Assembly (NCBI GenBank): GCA_023238725.1
Contig: CM041534.1
Coordinates: forward strand, 6,570,572 to 6,634,571
Length of the DNA: 64,000 nucleotides
Reading direction: 5' to 3'
From: Scortum barcoo
Taxonomy: Eukaryota; Chordata; Actinopteri; Centrarchiformes; Terapontidae
Shown here: in pieces, positions 1-11,768 of the stretch
Numbering within the stretch: position 1 is the stretch's first letter
Layout: each line of letters opens with the position of its first letter
Translations under genes and position numbers: made by a program
The notes under the pieces: model-generated
The model's input: only the letters and a program-made list of their open reading frames with translations
Database searches by the model: none
What the model was told of the DNA's origin: nothing

Positions 1-1041
1 ATGCATACAATATGTGTGTGAATTTATCAAAAATCTAATTTCAGATGACCCCAGCTACCCCATAAGCAACCTCACTTCTCTAAAAGGAAGGCAAAAGTAA
101 AATTTGAGTGTAATTCTCATGTTGGAGTTTAATGAAATCTGTGAACATTTGTCGCCGCCATTAATCTAGGATGTACTTGGGTGATCTAAGGCATTTGTCT
201 CAGACTTGATGAAGTATGTATGCTAAGGTATTGATTCATTAAAAGATTTAGAGAAACCTGGAGATGATGAGGTCATTCATCATTGTGTGTTCCCCATAGC
301 AAATAGCCTTTTAGATTAAAACCATCACGCTTATCTGAAGCCTTTTTTCTTTGGTGACATATTGGAAATAAAAGTGTAGATAGAATACACAGAAAGGAAT
401 GTAACTATATTTAGAGCAATTTGTATTGTATCCAACCTCGTAAATATCCAGCTATCGCTGAAGTGGAGAGATCCTGCGCTGATGTTTGTATTGCTTTTTG
501 CATCAGCATTGCATTGTTGTGGTTGTAAATTAAAGTGCAGTCAGAAGACCAATTAATGTCTTGGCTCAACCGGCTGATATTTTCCTGCATCATGTGCCAC
601 CTTGCACCACACACTGTATATTTTCCTTCCTCTTTGAGTCTAAAGGCATGCGTTGCAATTATGCACCTCTAAAATGCCCTTTTGGTAATGTTTAGAGGAC
701 GGAGAAAGTGCGAAAGAAAAGCAGAGCAGCTCTCTGTGACAATTCTCAGAGGGATGCTGGAGCTGCCTGCTGAGATAGGGGGTTGCAGAAAAATCTGCCG
801 TGTTTGCGACTTTCTGCCATGTTTAATTGGAATCGAACTTGTCCCTGGAAAGGAATCCATCGCTTTGGGGAAATTAAGTGCTCCATCTGAACAAATGGAG
901 AAATTACTACCCTGCGCGTTGTCAAAGTGCAGACTTTGGAACTCTTAAGTTGTGCCAACGTTTCCCCCTTCTCTCCCTTTTTCACTGATGTGTTTTCACT
1001 CTGCCTTTTGCAAACTATCACTCCATCCCTTCTCCTTGCAG

Positions 1042-3889
1042 GTTCATATCCAAGGCTTTCGCTGAGTTTCAGGATTAAGAGGAACATTGGATATTTCATC
1101 CTGCAGACATATATGCCCTCCATCCTGATCACCATCCTCTCCTGGGTCTCCTTCTGGATCAATTATGATGCCTCTGCAGCTCGGGTGGCCCTGGGTAAGA
1201 CACAACCACCGCTGCATTATCAAACTTACCTGTTTCCATTCAAATCCAGTAAGATCTCCCATGTTACTCCCATGTGATGTTCACACTGGTCAGCTAGTGC
1301 TGCACAAACACTAACAGCAGAGACACTGATGTTCATGATGGAAATATGGAGTGATGAGTCGTTCTTATTATATACTGTGAGTAAGTCTGAGAGACATGCT
1401 TACTCATAATATGATAAATGTGTCTGGATTACCTTAAAAGTAGTACATCAAGTTTCACAATATCCAACAAGACTCAGTTTCACAACATTGTTTTTTGTGA
1501 TGTTAATGATATTTACCAGATTTACATTCCAATTAATGCGTGAATATCATCAACTCGTGATATCTCTATGCTGAAGTATGTGGTCTTCTTCAAATGACAG
1601 GCCAGAGCAGCAGACTACACTGAGAAAAATTAAGAAAATGTAACTGGATAATATCACAACTGGCTTGATCAGTTACAATACAAACAAGTAGGGCGCTAAA
1701 TACTACAGCTGTGGGGGGATGTAACTACAGTACCACAATTTTCAGGTTAACTTGAATATTTCCAATATCTGCTACTTTATACTTCTACTCTGCTACATTT
1801 TAGAGACACATGCAAACTGTATATGATGCACTGTTATATATATGAAGCAGTGTATAAAGTAATTACAATACGTTTCACCTTACCAGCTTCAACATTAAAA
1901 GGCTGCTTATGTGCCATAACATCAGTAGTGATGATCAATATCCATGTATCTATATAATAACTATTACAATATGATGTAATAACATTACACTACACTGTTA
2001 CGCTTCTCTGATGCTTAATGATTTTTTGTTTTGTATTTATTTTGTTTTTCTTACTTTCCTAAAATTCCCAGAGTTTTACAGTTCTGTATTGTTACTGATC
2101 CAAATACTTCTTGCAAAGTGTGTGTAAATGTAGGAAATGAAATGTAACTTCCCTTCCTGACGATGAGTTCTTTGTTTCTGTGTGTGTTGCCGTACTCAGG
2201 TGTGACAACGGTGCTTACCATGACAACGATTAACACCCACCTTAGGGAGACTCTCCCAAAGATTCCGTATGTGAAAGCCATCGACGTCTACCTCATGGGC
2301 TGTTTTGTGTTTGTGTTCCTGGCCCTGCTCGAATATGCCTTTGTAAATTACGTGTTCTTTGGCCGGGGCCCTGCGCAACAGAAGAAAATCAATGAGAGGC
2401 TGAACAAAGCCAACAACGAGCGCACAAGATACGAAGAGAAGCGCCTGAGGGAACAGGTTTGCATCTTCCTCTGCTACCTCTCTTTTACTCGACGTCTCTG
2501 TGTCAGTCAGAGTTCAAGTACAAAAACAACTATGTTCTGCACATAAGATTTCCAGCTATAGTCATTTTATCCAAAGACACATATACGGTATTCCCTGAAG
2601 TAATCTTCCAGAAGCATACTGATGCCACCACGGCCCAATATGTATTCACCAACCATCATCCATTGCTTCCCTCAAGCACTGACTGCTTTTTATTGAGCAT
2701 AGCCCTTTTCATTGAGATAGCGATTCATCTAGCTCAACAGTGGTGTAAACATTCTCATTTCTTATTTAGGTTGTTGTCTATGTTTATGCTGTAGGCTTCA
2801 TTCATTCTCACTCGGCTACCTTGTTTTTTTCATAACGTTATTTTCCGACTAAACTGGTAAAAAAAAAGTATGGAAATGTAGAATGAGAATGCACTGGCTA
2901 TTTAACAATGTGGCGATGGCAGATGCTGAAATGGTCAGACTGAATGAAGCCCTTCTTCCCCTCCCCAGTTTTTTGTGTGTGAAGTACTAAAATGCTATGC
3001 TTATTCAAAGTTGTTCCTGTTAACTCTATGTCTTATGCATTGTGTAATTTTTGAGAAAATGTGCTTATTTGCCAGGATTTTATAGCCGTTTTAATGTTCT
3101 CTTCATTTTTCTTTCACATTGCAAGGACTCCATTTCCGTGCCGTTTCAAACCAACACCTTCAGGTCATTTACACAGCGAAGAAATCTGTATCTCGAGGAA
3201 CAAAGAAAAGTTGGGGTACATGTATTTAGAAATCATATCAGCTGTAGGCCAGCCCTCACAGTAAAGTCAGATGATTAAGGCTGTTCACATTAGCTGTGAC
3301 ACCTTTTTGCAAGTAAAAATCACTACTAGGATGTCTGTTTAAGCAAAGTCTTTGTTAACTATTTCTGGTGCATGCAAGAAATGACGTTCCATATCATCCC
3401 TACATTTTGCTTTAGCCTGACAGCTTGCGGGATGGGAGGGGGGTTAATATAAGTTTTATTACTGAGGGAATTTGGGGCTACTGCTCGACACTTCAGCCCT
3501 CACTGACTCCTGTTCTCTTTCCGCTCCGCTCGCAGGTGGATGCGTACGGAAACATCCTCCTCACCACGCTGGAGATGAACAACGAAGTGATGCCTTCTGA
3601 CGTGGGAAGCAGCGTCAGTGACTCTCGGAATTCAGTCATGTCCTTCGACAGCTCCGGAGTCCAATTCAGGAAGCCCATGGCGCCCCGAGATGGCTTCAGC
3701 CACCACTCGCTGGATCGGAGCGCCATGCGGAGCCGGGCCAACTGTCGGCTACGGCGACGCTCCTCCAAGCTCAAGTTGAAAATCCCAAACCTGTCAGATG
3801 TTAGCACCATTGACAAGTGGTCCCGGGTCATTTTCCCTATCACCTTTGGATTTTTCAACCTAATCTACTGGTTGTACTATGTGAATTGA
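1042..3889 (+). CDS. gabrb4: GABA-A receptor beta subunit, beta-4 type (3' part only)
   Basis: Three coding exons are visible: 1042-1194, 2200-2456 and 3536-3889 (stop TGA). All have AG/GT borders and matching phases. Earlier exons (signal peptide, Cys-loop ligand domain) lie upstream of the window; bases 1-1041 are intron. The first exon encodes TM1 and the start of TM2, and its intron splits the pore helix after ...RVALG. The second completes TM2 (VTTVLTMTTINTHLRE) and carries TM3 plus the start of the cytoplasmic loop. The third holds the rest of the loop and TM4, ending in the beta-subunit signature WLYYVN. The product is a subunit of the pentameric GABA-gated chloride channel at inhibitory synapses. 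The loop contains a basic RRRSS segment, the usual PKA/PKC site of beta subunits. The loop text (NNERTRYEEKRLREQ, DSRNSVMSF, IDKWSR) fits beta-4 better than beta-1, -2 or -3 as I recall them. Family is certain; paralogue is likely. Confidence 0.9.
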
Positions 3890-4140
3890 TGTGCATCCCA
3901 CTAGGAATCATGGGCCATATTTTGAGAGCACATTAAATTGGCTTTGATACAGTTCTAAAATATGTATACACATATACAAGTTGACATATGTATATGCATA
4001 TTTCTATATATTATATTTATATATACACATGTGAAATCTGAAGGACCTTTCTGCTGTACAAAGTATTAATAGGATGACTTGAATGTTTAAGAATAATTGT
4101 GAGAGAAGAATTTCAAGGCTTTGAGTTTGTTTTTCCTCCT

Positions 4141-4142
4141 GA

Positions 4143-4218
<76 letters not shown>

Positions 4219-4234
4219 AACAAACAAACAATCA

Positions 4235-4266
<32 letters not shown>

Positions 4267-4298
4267 AACAAACAAACAAACAAACAAACAAACAAACA
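4141..4298 (+). repeat. (GAAA)n/(CAAA)n compound microsatellite
   Basis: A near-perfect GAAA tract runs 4141-4219, followed by a CAAA block with one interruption, a second GAAA block to about 4268, and a CAAA tract to about 4298. It sits about 250 bases after the gabrb4 stop codon, so probably within the transcribed 3'UTR. The long open frames over it on both strands are repeat artefacts. Confidence 0.97.
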
Positions 4299-7200
4299 CG
4301 AGATCCCACCAGGGGTTTTTGGAACTGAAGACTGCATGATATTTTTGCTAAAAAAAAAACAAGAAAAAAGAGAAAGTGAAAGCTCTTGAGTGAGAAAAGA
4401 TGTCTCAGAGTCCCATTGACTTTTTATTGATACTTATTGTGATCAAAAATCCTCTTCTGCAGCTCATGAAATCAGTGGTGGCTCGTCTGTTCAGGCATCA
4501 GCTGAGTGAGATCCTTGACACCCCCTCCTCCCCCCACCTCCCCAGCCCCGCCACCCCTCACCCAACCCACCATCCCTCTCCCCCATTGCCCATGGATAAC
4601 ATGCACGGAAATCTCCGGTTCTACTATGTACAGCAACCTTGTTTGGATTATGTGTTGTTCCTTGGGTTTTTTGAAGTGATATCGTTCTCTTTATCAGACA
4701 TCAGCTCTGGCCTAATGGTCTCCATTAGAGGGCCGCGTGGATGGGATGTTTGACCGCCGCATTCCTCCGAGAGTCAACGCAAACTTGTATTCCTTTCTCT
4801 TCTCATGTTATTTTTAGAAACACGTCCTTTGGGGGCAGGGGTGGGGGAGGTGGGGGGTCTTTTTCATTATGGTTAAAAACAAGTGCTGATTATTGTAGAT
4901 ATGATTTTGTCTTGAAAAATACTGTGATTTCAGAGAGTGTCAGAACATGTTCTAGAGCTAGGGCATTATGAGATAAAAGAGTCAAAGGTATGCATTAGTC
5001 ATTTTGATTGTGTGAACAAAAAAAGACATATTCTATACATTTTATCATTCAGATGCTCATGAAAGTATACTTGTACTGTTTATTTCCTCCTATTGATTGA
5101 TTCTCATGCTCTTTAGATGCAGAGTTCATTGACGTCATATTCTGCTTTGTGTTTGCTAAAAAGGGAAACTGGGGGAAATGCTTTTGTGATTCGTTTGAAA
5201 TGATTCCACAGTGATGATGTGAGGACATGTATATTCAAAAGAGTCAACATATCAGCCCACAGTTTGACCAGTTGTCATTCAGTATACAGTATTTCTTTGT
5301 TTGTTGAGCATTTCTTCAGTGTTGGAGTCGCAGTTTCTGAAGGCAAGATTATTTGATTGGGATAGTCGCGGGCAGCCCAGGCAGAAGACGTGGGGAGAAG
5401 GAGTCGACATTTCACACTCAAAACTCAATCAGTGCCGTCACACAAATGCTCCGAGCCCCGAGGATCAGAGACATCAGCCTAATCAGGAATGATACAGTGA
5501 TTCTTGGGGAGAAAATGTGTGATAAATAGCCATGAATTCAAATGACGACCAAAAGGCCTATAATCCATATGCATTATTGTACACACGCGTGCACACACAC
5601 ATTTCCAGTGCTCAGGTTCATTTGCAGAGGGGAAAAAAGTACTGTAGGACCTTGATTTTTTAAAAATTAGACTGAGTAATCATGTGTTTATAGGTTGTGG
5701 AATCCAGATCAGCCATCAAATCAAAGAAATAGAACAGACAATAGACAGTGGATTTTGTAGTGCATTGTACGGAAGACAAGAAAGAGCAAAAAAAAAACAA
5801 AAAAGCTAATTTAAAAAAATCCTCCCATGCCTGTTTAGCTTCAGCTGAAGTGCAGATCAGCATCTTCCTCGGTTGCCGTCTTCACTTCAGGCACAAACAG
5901 GCTCTACTGGGAGCAGCAGGCTCTGAGCAAAACCTACAAAACCAAATCTACCATTGGGTCCCGTAGCAAAAAATTAAAAAATAAAAGTCATTGGCGCAGC
6001 GCAGCGTGGTCCCTAAGAAATATACAAATAGAAAAAGAGGGAAATTGTCATGTACACAAACACACAGGGACAAGAGGATGATGCAGAATAATCAATTTAT
6101 CATCAGAAATATCTACTCCCCTCCAGAGCACAGGGAGTAGTATGTATGTATGCATATGATGTCTTCAAAAAAAAGAAAGAAGAATACTGATCAGAAACCA
6201 ATTTGTCTCCGTAAGTCATAGTGAAGTTTGTACAGTGATGTGGCCCGAGCTGTGATCTGAGTTTAGTATTTATTTTGGTTTAAATTTTATGCATCGTCGT
6301 CATCGTACTGTAGCAAAAGCAGAAAAAAGAGACAAAAAAGATCACCTTTAACCATCCAGTCATCCATGAAAATATACAGGAACTTTCTAAGATGGCGAGC
6401 GCAACGGGAGGACATTCTGCGTTTTATGTTTCTGTCTGCAGCTGAGCAACCTGTTGTTTGTCTCTCAGTCAACTGTGAGGTCCAAAGGATCACATGACCA
6501 AAACATAGTGATTAGTCTTAAATGTGAAGAAAGTAAATCTGTTGTTATCTATGAGAAATGTGACAATGGGGCAACAAGAGGCACTATGAACTGAGTTAGC
6601 CTTGAATATTGTGAGAAAAAGCCCTGTGGGTTAAAATGTTGCCACCGCCAAGCTCTGAGGCAGGGTCTGTTGTGTTAAATAGAGAATACATAGTTGGTAT
6701 TATGCTGTAGGTGAGAGTAAAGGCTGAAACGGTGGCGTATGTGCACAAGTTCAGAGTTCTTCTAAAGTTGCCAAATGGAAGTGAGTTATAATTGAAATGC
6801 ATTGAACTCGACTACAGTAGCATCAATTGTTTTAGCATCCAGTCTTTCACACCTCAGTTAAAAACGTCTAAGAGCAATCCATCAATTCAGCATAGCACAG
6901 CTATAACATTGTTGCACTAATGAGAGAGAGTTTAAAAAAAATGCAGCAGAACCAGAGATATCTTCTTTTTTGTTTTTTGTTTTTTTTTTTTGCATTCTAC
7001 CACCACTTGTCAGAAACTACATTACCTACAATACAGCTCAGCCGATCAAGTCACGTTACTTGAAGCAGTTTACCAGATTTTGCTCGCTTCCCTCTGGAGC
7101 CACAAAAAGGCTTCATCCAAATTTTTTTCCACACATGCAGTAGTATCCCCGTATAAACACAATGTGATGTGTAAGATCAGTTGAGCTCCCCTTTAACTCA

Positions 7201-7455
7201 TCGCACACACCCCTGAGATACGCATGCTGCAATCCTAACTGATAAAACCATTGTCATTAGAGACGCCAAACGTAAGATGTGGATAGAGGCGTCTGAGTTA
7301 GGGGTATTCAGGCACTTTTGAGGAGGCGATTGCCGATGTGCACATCACATTTACATTCATTCAGGTGACCTTGTCTTTGAGAATTTTTGAACAATTAAAA
7401 ACAAAGACAATAGTGGATAATGAATGCAAGCTCATTCAAATAATTCACTTTACAG

Positions 7456-7490
7456 TTTTTTTTTTTTTTTTTTTTTTTGGGGGGGGGGGG
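7456..7490 (+). repeat. Poly-T (23) / poly-G (12) tract
   Basis: An uninterrupted run of 23 T is followed directly by 12 G. It is a homopolymer junction in the putative gabrb4 3'UTR and prone to length error in sequencing or assembly. Confidence 0.9.
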
Positions 7491-8765
7491 AGAGGCATAA
7501 TTTCATCCTGGTCTGCACACTAACAGCTTGTCAAACTGTTAAAAGGCAATATGATGGATCTTTACTAAGAGCTGAGTCAGACTGTGAGGCCAGAGGATGC
7601 TATTTGTTCCAGTGCGAGCACATTTTGTTTGTAAAAATGTGAGACTTACAGCAACCATAAGTGTTATTTTAACTAAATCAATGGAACATGTTCGACCAGA
7701 AAGAAGCCTAATCTATCTACTCTGTGGTTTCAATGAAAGGCACTTGTAACGCAAAACTAACACAAGTATCAAATTCTCATTCAGGTTGGTTTCTTCCCAG
7801 AAATGAATACAAACATGCCTATTCAGGTATTAACTTTTTTTTTTTATTATTTTTTAAGATAGTTGATGCATATCTCTACTGAACTCCAAATGCATACAGA
7901 GGAGAAACATTAGCAGCCCTTGCATGCTCGCAGTAAATATCACTCATTTCACTCAGAACATGTATTACCTGCTTTCTGGAAATCAGCACATTCATCCCAA
8001 AAGCTGTGAGGATCTTCTGTTCTATGCTTTTACTTTAGGATATTTGCTTATACGAGAGAGAAAATAGATTTCTTTTGACACATATGTTCAAGGAGTAGAG
8101 GAGGAGAAAAAAAAGTGTTGAACTGATTTCAATGTGAATTTTCTTGCCTCTAGTGTATATGTGTAATTACATGTGAATTGTACTGTAAATATGATATCTT
8201 TCACTTAATAGTTCTTAATGCATGAACAAAAACATGGCAGTTCGTAATACCAGCTAGCCTCACTGCTAATGGCATGGACAGCTTCTCTAGCATTGGCATA
8301 CTTCTGCAAACGAAACCTAAAAAAAAAAATGAAACACAAGAAATACACGGTGTGCACAAAATAATGGAGAAATCAACGCAAGGTCCTCTCACAGTGAGGG
8401 AGTTTTCTGGTGGCTCTGAGCATCTTGCATCGGTTCCTTCGAGAGCAAGCCTATTGTTAATGCTGTTGAAGACTTCTTGGGAATTACAGTATGCCTTGGT
8501 TCACTGTCAGCGAAGGGGATGGTGCGTCTTGAATGAAATTTCTCTAGTCGGGGCTCTCCCATCTACCATACTCGAGCTTAGGATCCGTGGGAGATTTCAG
8601 CACAGTACAGCTGCAGCGTTTACCTCAGCCATCAACGAATCACCGAATCGTCCATGAATCCGCTGAAACAATTACAGGCACGATTGGCTAGCTGGCTTAT
8701 AGAGGCTAGAGGAGCAGGATAGCCTTAAGAGGGCGAGTGGGATGTTCTTTCCTGTTCCTCAATAA

Positions 8766-8832
8766 GACAGTCATGTGTACCCTTGAGCAAGGTACTTAGC
8801 CAATTGCCCAAGTGCAGCTGCTCACTTGCTAA
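8766..8832 (+). repeat. Degraded teleost SINE/L2-core-like fragment
   Basis: The segment containing CCTTGAGCAAGGTACTTAGC followed by CCAATTGCCCAAGTGC resembles the widespread fish interspersed repeat with a 'ccttgagcaaggcacttaa' core, which is also MIR/L2-core-like. Only about 65 bases are recognisable and I see no target-site duplication. The assignment is from memory of the motif. Confidence 0.45.
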
Positions 8833-9134
8833 CAATAGAACAATAGTTTATCGACGGAGAGTTGCTGGATATATGTTAAGACAGAAAACAGTTCCACAAA
8901 TGTCCCCTGGTTCTGTAAAATTACACCCAGTATCGTTGTGTGATTCAACTGTTTCCGTCAGTGCCATAATTACCAGCTGGGATCTAAGAAGGTGAAAGTT
9001 AGAAATCATGTCTTTTTTATTTTTTATTTTTTGGTTACCTCCGGTCTTCATGTTAGGGCGTTTCATCTGGGATTACACCACTCCTAAAAACAAAAGACGG
9101 GCTGAACCTGTGAACCCCAAACTGCTCTGTGAGT

Positions 9135-9163
9135 AAAAAAGAAAAAAAAAAAAAAAAAAAAAA
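9135..9163 (+). repeat. Poly-A tract
   Basis: A run of A residues broken by a single G. It could be the tail of an old retroposed insertion on the + strand, but no upstream element is recognisable. Confidence 0.7.
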
Positions 9164-10364
9164 GAGTTGATCGCAACCATGCAAGAACTTTCACCCACCA
9201 AACACCAGAACGAGGCTGACGGACTCCTCACTGTCGGAAGAACTTTTGCTGGTGCGTTCATTATTTTGTATGTACCCTGTAGGTTTTGTTTTGCATGACC
9301 TGAGTTTTGAAAGGTTTATTTTCATATATTTTTACTCCACGCCATCCGATTCATCTCCACAGCCAGGAAAAGACAGATCCAGTGTTTACATGCTCAAATT
9401 GCACTTGTTTTACAGCCAGCTCTATAAATCTTGTGAAACAAACTGTTCGTAAAACTGGAGGAAAAATGTAAACGTAGAAGGTACATCGCGTGATTCACGC
9501 GAATCACAAAAATGTACTTCTATATGATGTATTTACTGTAAATCACGCAATTTGGAATAGATGCACCGAGTGCATGCTGTAGTTTTATCAGGTTCAGCAT
9601 AAGCATTAACATCAATCGCCCTTCAACTACAACGGATGTAAAGGATGCTCACTAGTAGCATCTGAACGTAAGCCATGTGATTGCACACTGAGTGGGTGTT
9701 CCCTGTATTTTCTCTTTAATAAGTTGCCTCTGGTTATGGTCTGTTGTCGATTACTGTATGATGATACTTGCAAGAAGCTGTGCTGATTCCCAGTTACACA
9801 TCAGTATACCTCCCCTCTTTGAAAGAGCACACCAGGGAGACTATCTCATGTTTAACCAGTAGGTGAGAAAGATTTTCCAACACTTTATAAAAATTGGCAA
9901 CGAAAAGAAAGAAACCCACAAGACCAACAGCCCATTTATTTTTCAATATAAGTGATTTTATTCATTTCTGTGTTCATTTCTGATTTATTGTATTTGTTGC
10001 ATTTGTTATGGATTGTTATTCTTACTGTTGTTGTTGTTTTATCATAAGAAGGAAATGTAATTCATCCGATATACTGGCACTGGAAGAAAAATGCATTTGG
10101 TTTTTGTACTGTAATTGTTTTGTTCACATTGGGCGCTTATTTGATTCAGTTGTTTAATAAGGTGTTTGATTTCATTTGGAGTATCAGTACTCATGGAATC
10201 AACATTTGTGTAGTAGGAAGTTGTATTTTTTTGTCAGTGCAAATTAATGTTATAGTGTCAATCAGCTTTTTTAGGTGTTTGAACAAAATGTGTTTTTTAC
10301 AAATACAAGGTGTTCAAGTATGTGGTATAAAAAGGGTTATCATTCAAACAACAGACTTTTTACA

Positions 10365-10370
10365 AATAAA
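10365..10370 (+). terminator. Candidate distal poly(A) signal of gabrb4
   Basis: Canonical AATAAA in TACAAATAAAGG after a T-rich UTR-like stretch and before the gene-poor region. No transcript evidence is available, so assignment to gabrb4 is inference. Confidence 0.3.
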
Positions 10371-11520
10371 GGCTTATACAGTAAAGAAAGCTAATGTCTT
10401 TTCATTTGCCCTTTGAGGACTAATATACTACATTGTTTCATTTGACCTTTTATTAATTTATTTTCAGATATTAGTCCCCAAAAGGTAAATAGCACACAAT
10501 GTTGCAAAATAAGGGGATAAAATCAGGTATTTACCATTGCTATTCCAGGTTGTTGTCAGAGCTCTCACCTCTTCGTTGGTGTCTTGCTTTTGATAAGGAC
10601 TGTTGGATATGAAGACAGTCCAAAAACAAAATTTAAGAAAACTCAAGAGTATCTTCTTTTAATTTGATTACGAAACATTGCGCGTTTATGAGAATATACC
10701 TCCTTTCATACCCTATTTCCTGAATAAAGACGCAAAGTGACTCCTGCTGACAAGTGTAATATTTGCCCCTTTTTCAATTCAGGAACCATTAAATAGATTA
10801 TTTTTTTAATATTATTTTTGCATTTTGTTGGCAAATATTAGATATAGTAAAAAATTATATAGTGAAGTACAGGCTGGATAAAGTAGCTCTGTGGCCAGTC
10901 TGCACCTACAAAGCACTGGATAATTAATTTGTTTTGTCGGAAGGACAGATGCAGTTGAAACTCTTTGCTGAGACTTTTTGTCCTCTGGTTGAGGCAAGGA
11001 CATGACGCTATATATGGTAGCACATTTGGATTTTTTTTTTTTTGGCTCCACTCTGGGCTTGAACTATGGCAAATGTTCAGGTGGTGAAGGTGAATTGAAC
11101 GGCCTCTGAATGTGACTGCACCTGAAGCACAGAGAACAGTAATGATCCAGTGATCCAAGAGATCTGAAATATTATGTTCCGCAAACGCCTCTAAGGATTA
11201 GGGAAATGATGTATTGCTGATCAAACCAGCTTATTGATTTTATAGGTTTGGTGGCTTCTAGTGCAACCTCGGCCCCTTTTTGAGCCCCACGTGAGGCAAC
11301 AGCCTGAAACAATGATATAGTCGCATCCCACCAACCAAAATCCAAAACACAGGACTGAAATCTCTTCCAAATAAATTTAAATCATAGCGTTATTAATGCT
11401 ATCTGATGCTGTTTAAATCTCTAATATTTATAGACACATCTAGAAAACACGCCTGTAACCCCTGACAAGCACAAAAATATCATATTTCCTGTGCTTCACT
11501 CTATATGGATGGCAGGGTTT

Positions 11521-11768
11521 CTGTGTGGAGTTGACATATTCACCCAGTGTCTGTGTGGATGTCCTCCGGGTGCACCACTTCCTCCCACAGTCCAAAGACA
11601 TGCTGGTTAGGTCCACTGGAGACTCTAAATGGCCTGTAGGTGTGAATGTGTCTGTCTACATGTGTGATAGACTGGCAACATGGCCCTGCCTTTACACCCA
11701 GTGCATGCTGGGATGGATTCCAGCCCCTAGCAGCCCTTAACAGGATAAGCAGTTCAGAAAATGGATGC
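11521..11768 (+). mobile_element. L2/CR1-type retroposon fragment (sense)
   Basis: The text follows a ubiquitous teleost LINE 3' region: GTGTGGAGTTGACATATTC, then TCCTCCGGGTGCACC, then CCTCCCACAGTCCAAAGACA, then GGATTCCAGCCCC, ending GGATAAGCAGTTCAGAAAAT plus a GGATG tail. About 250 bases are preserved, well diverged from the usual consensus, with no clear target duplication. It is in the opposite orientation to the copy at 16138-16277. Confidence 0.7.

Larger units (their letters stand above)
3890..10400 (+). other. Probable long 3'UTR and downstream region of gabrb4
   Basis: No coding exon is supportable here. The stretch is AT-rich and begins directly after the gabrb4 stop codon. AATAAA hexamers occur at 5980-5985 and 10365-10370. 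The second follows a T-rich, UTR-like stretch (about 9950-10370) and is the better candidate end, which would make a UTR of about 6.5 kb. It contains the GAAA/CAAA microsatellite, a poly-T/poly-G tract and a SINE/L2-like scrap. Long 3'UTRs are usual for GABA-A subunit mRNAs; the exact end is inference. Confidence 0.35.

Noticed and set aside
4004..4389. Several open frames of 70-96 codons on both strands over 4004-4389.
   Set aside because: They are translations of the GAAA/CAAA microsatellite (KERKKERK or FLSFFLSF patterns), not genes.
5130..5137. TGACGTCA (CRE) in the gabrb4 3' region.
   Set aside because: Not near any promoter I can support; most likely chance.
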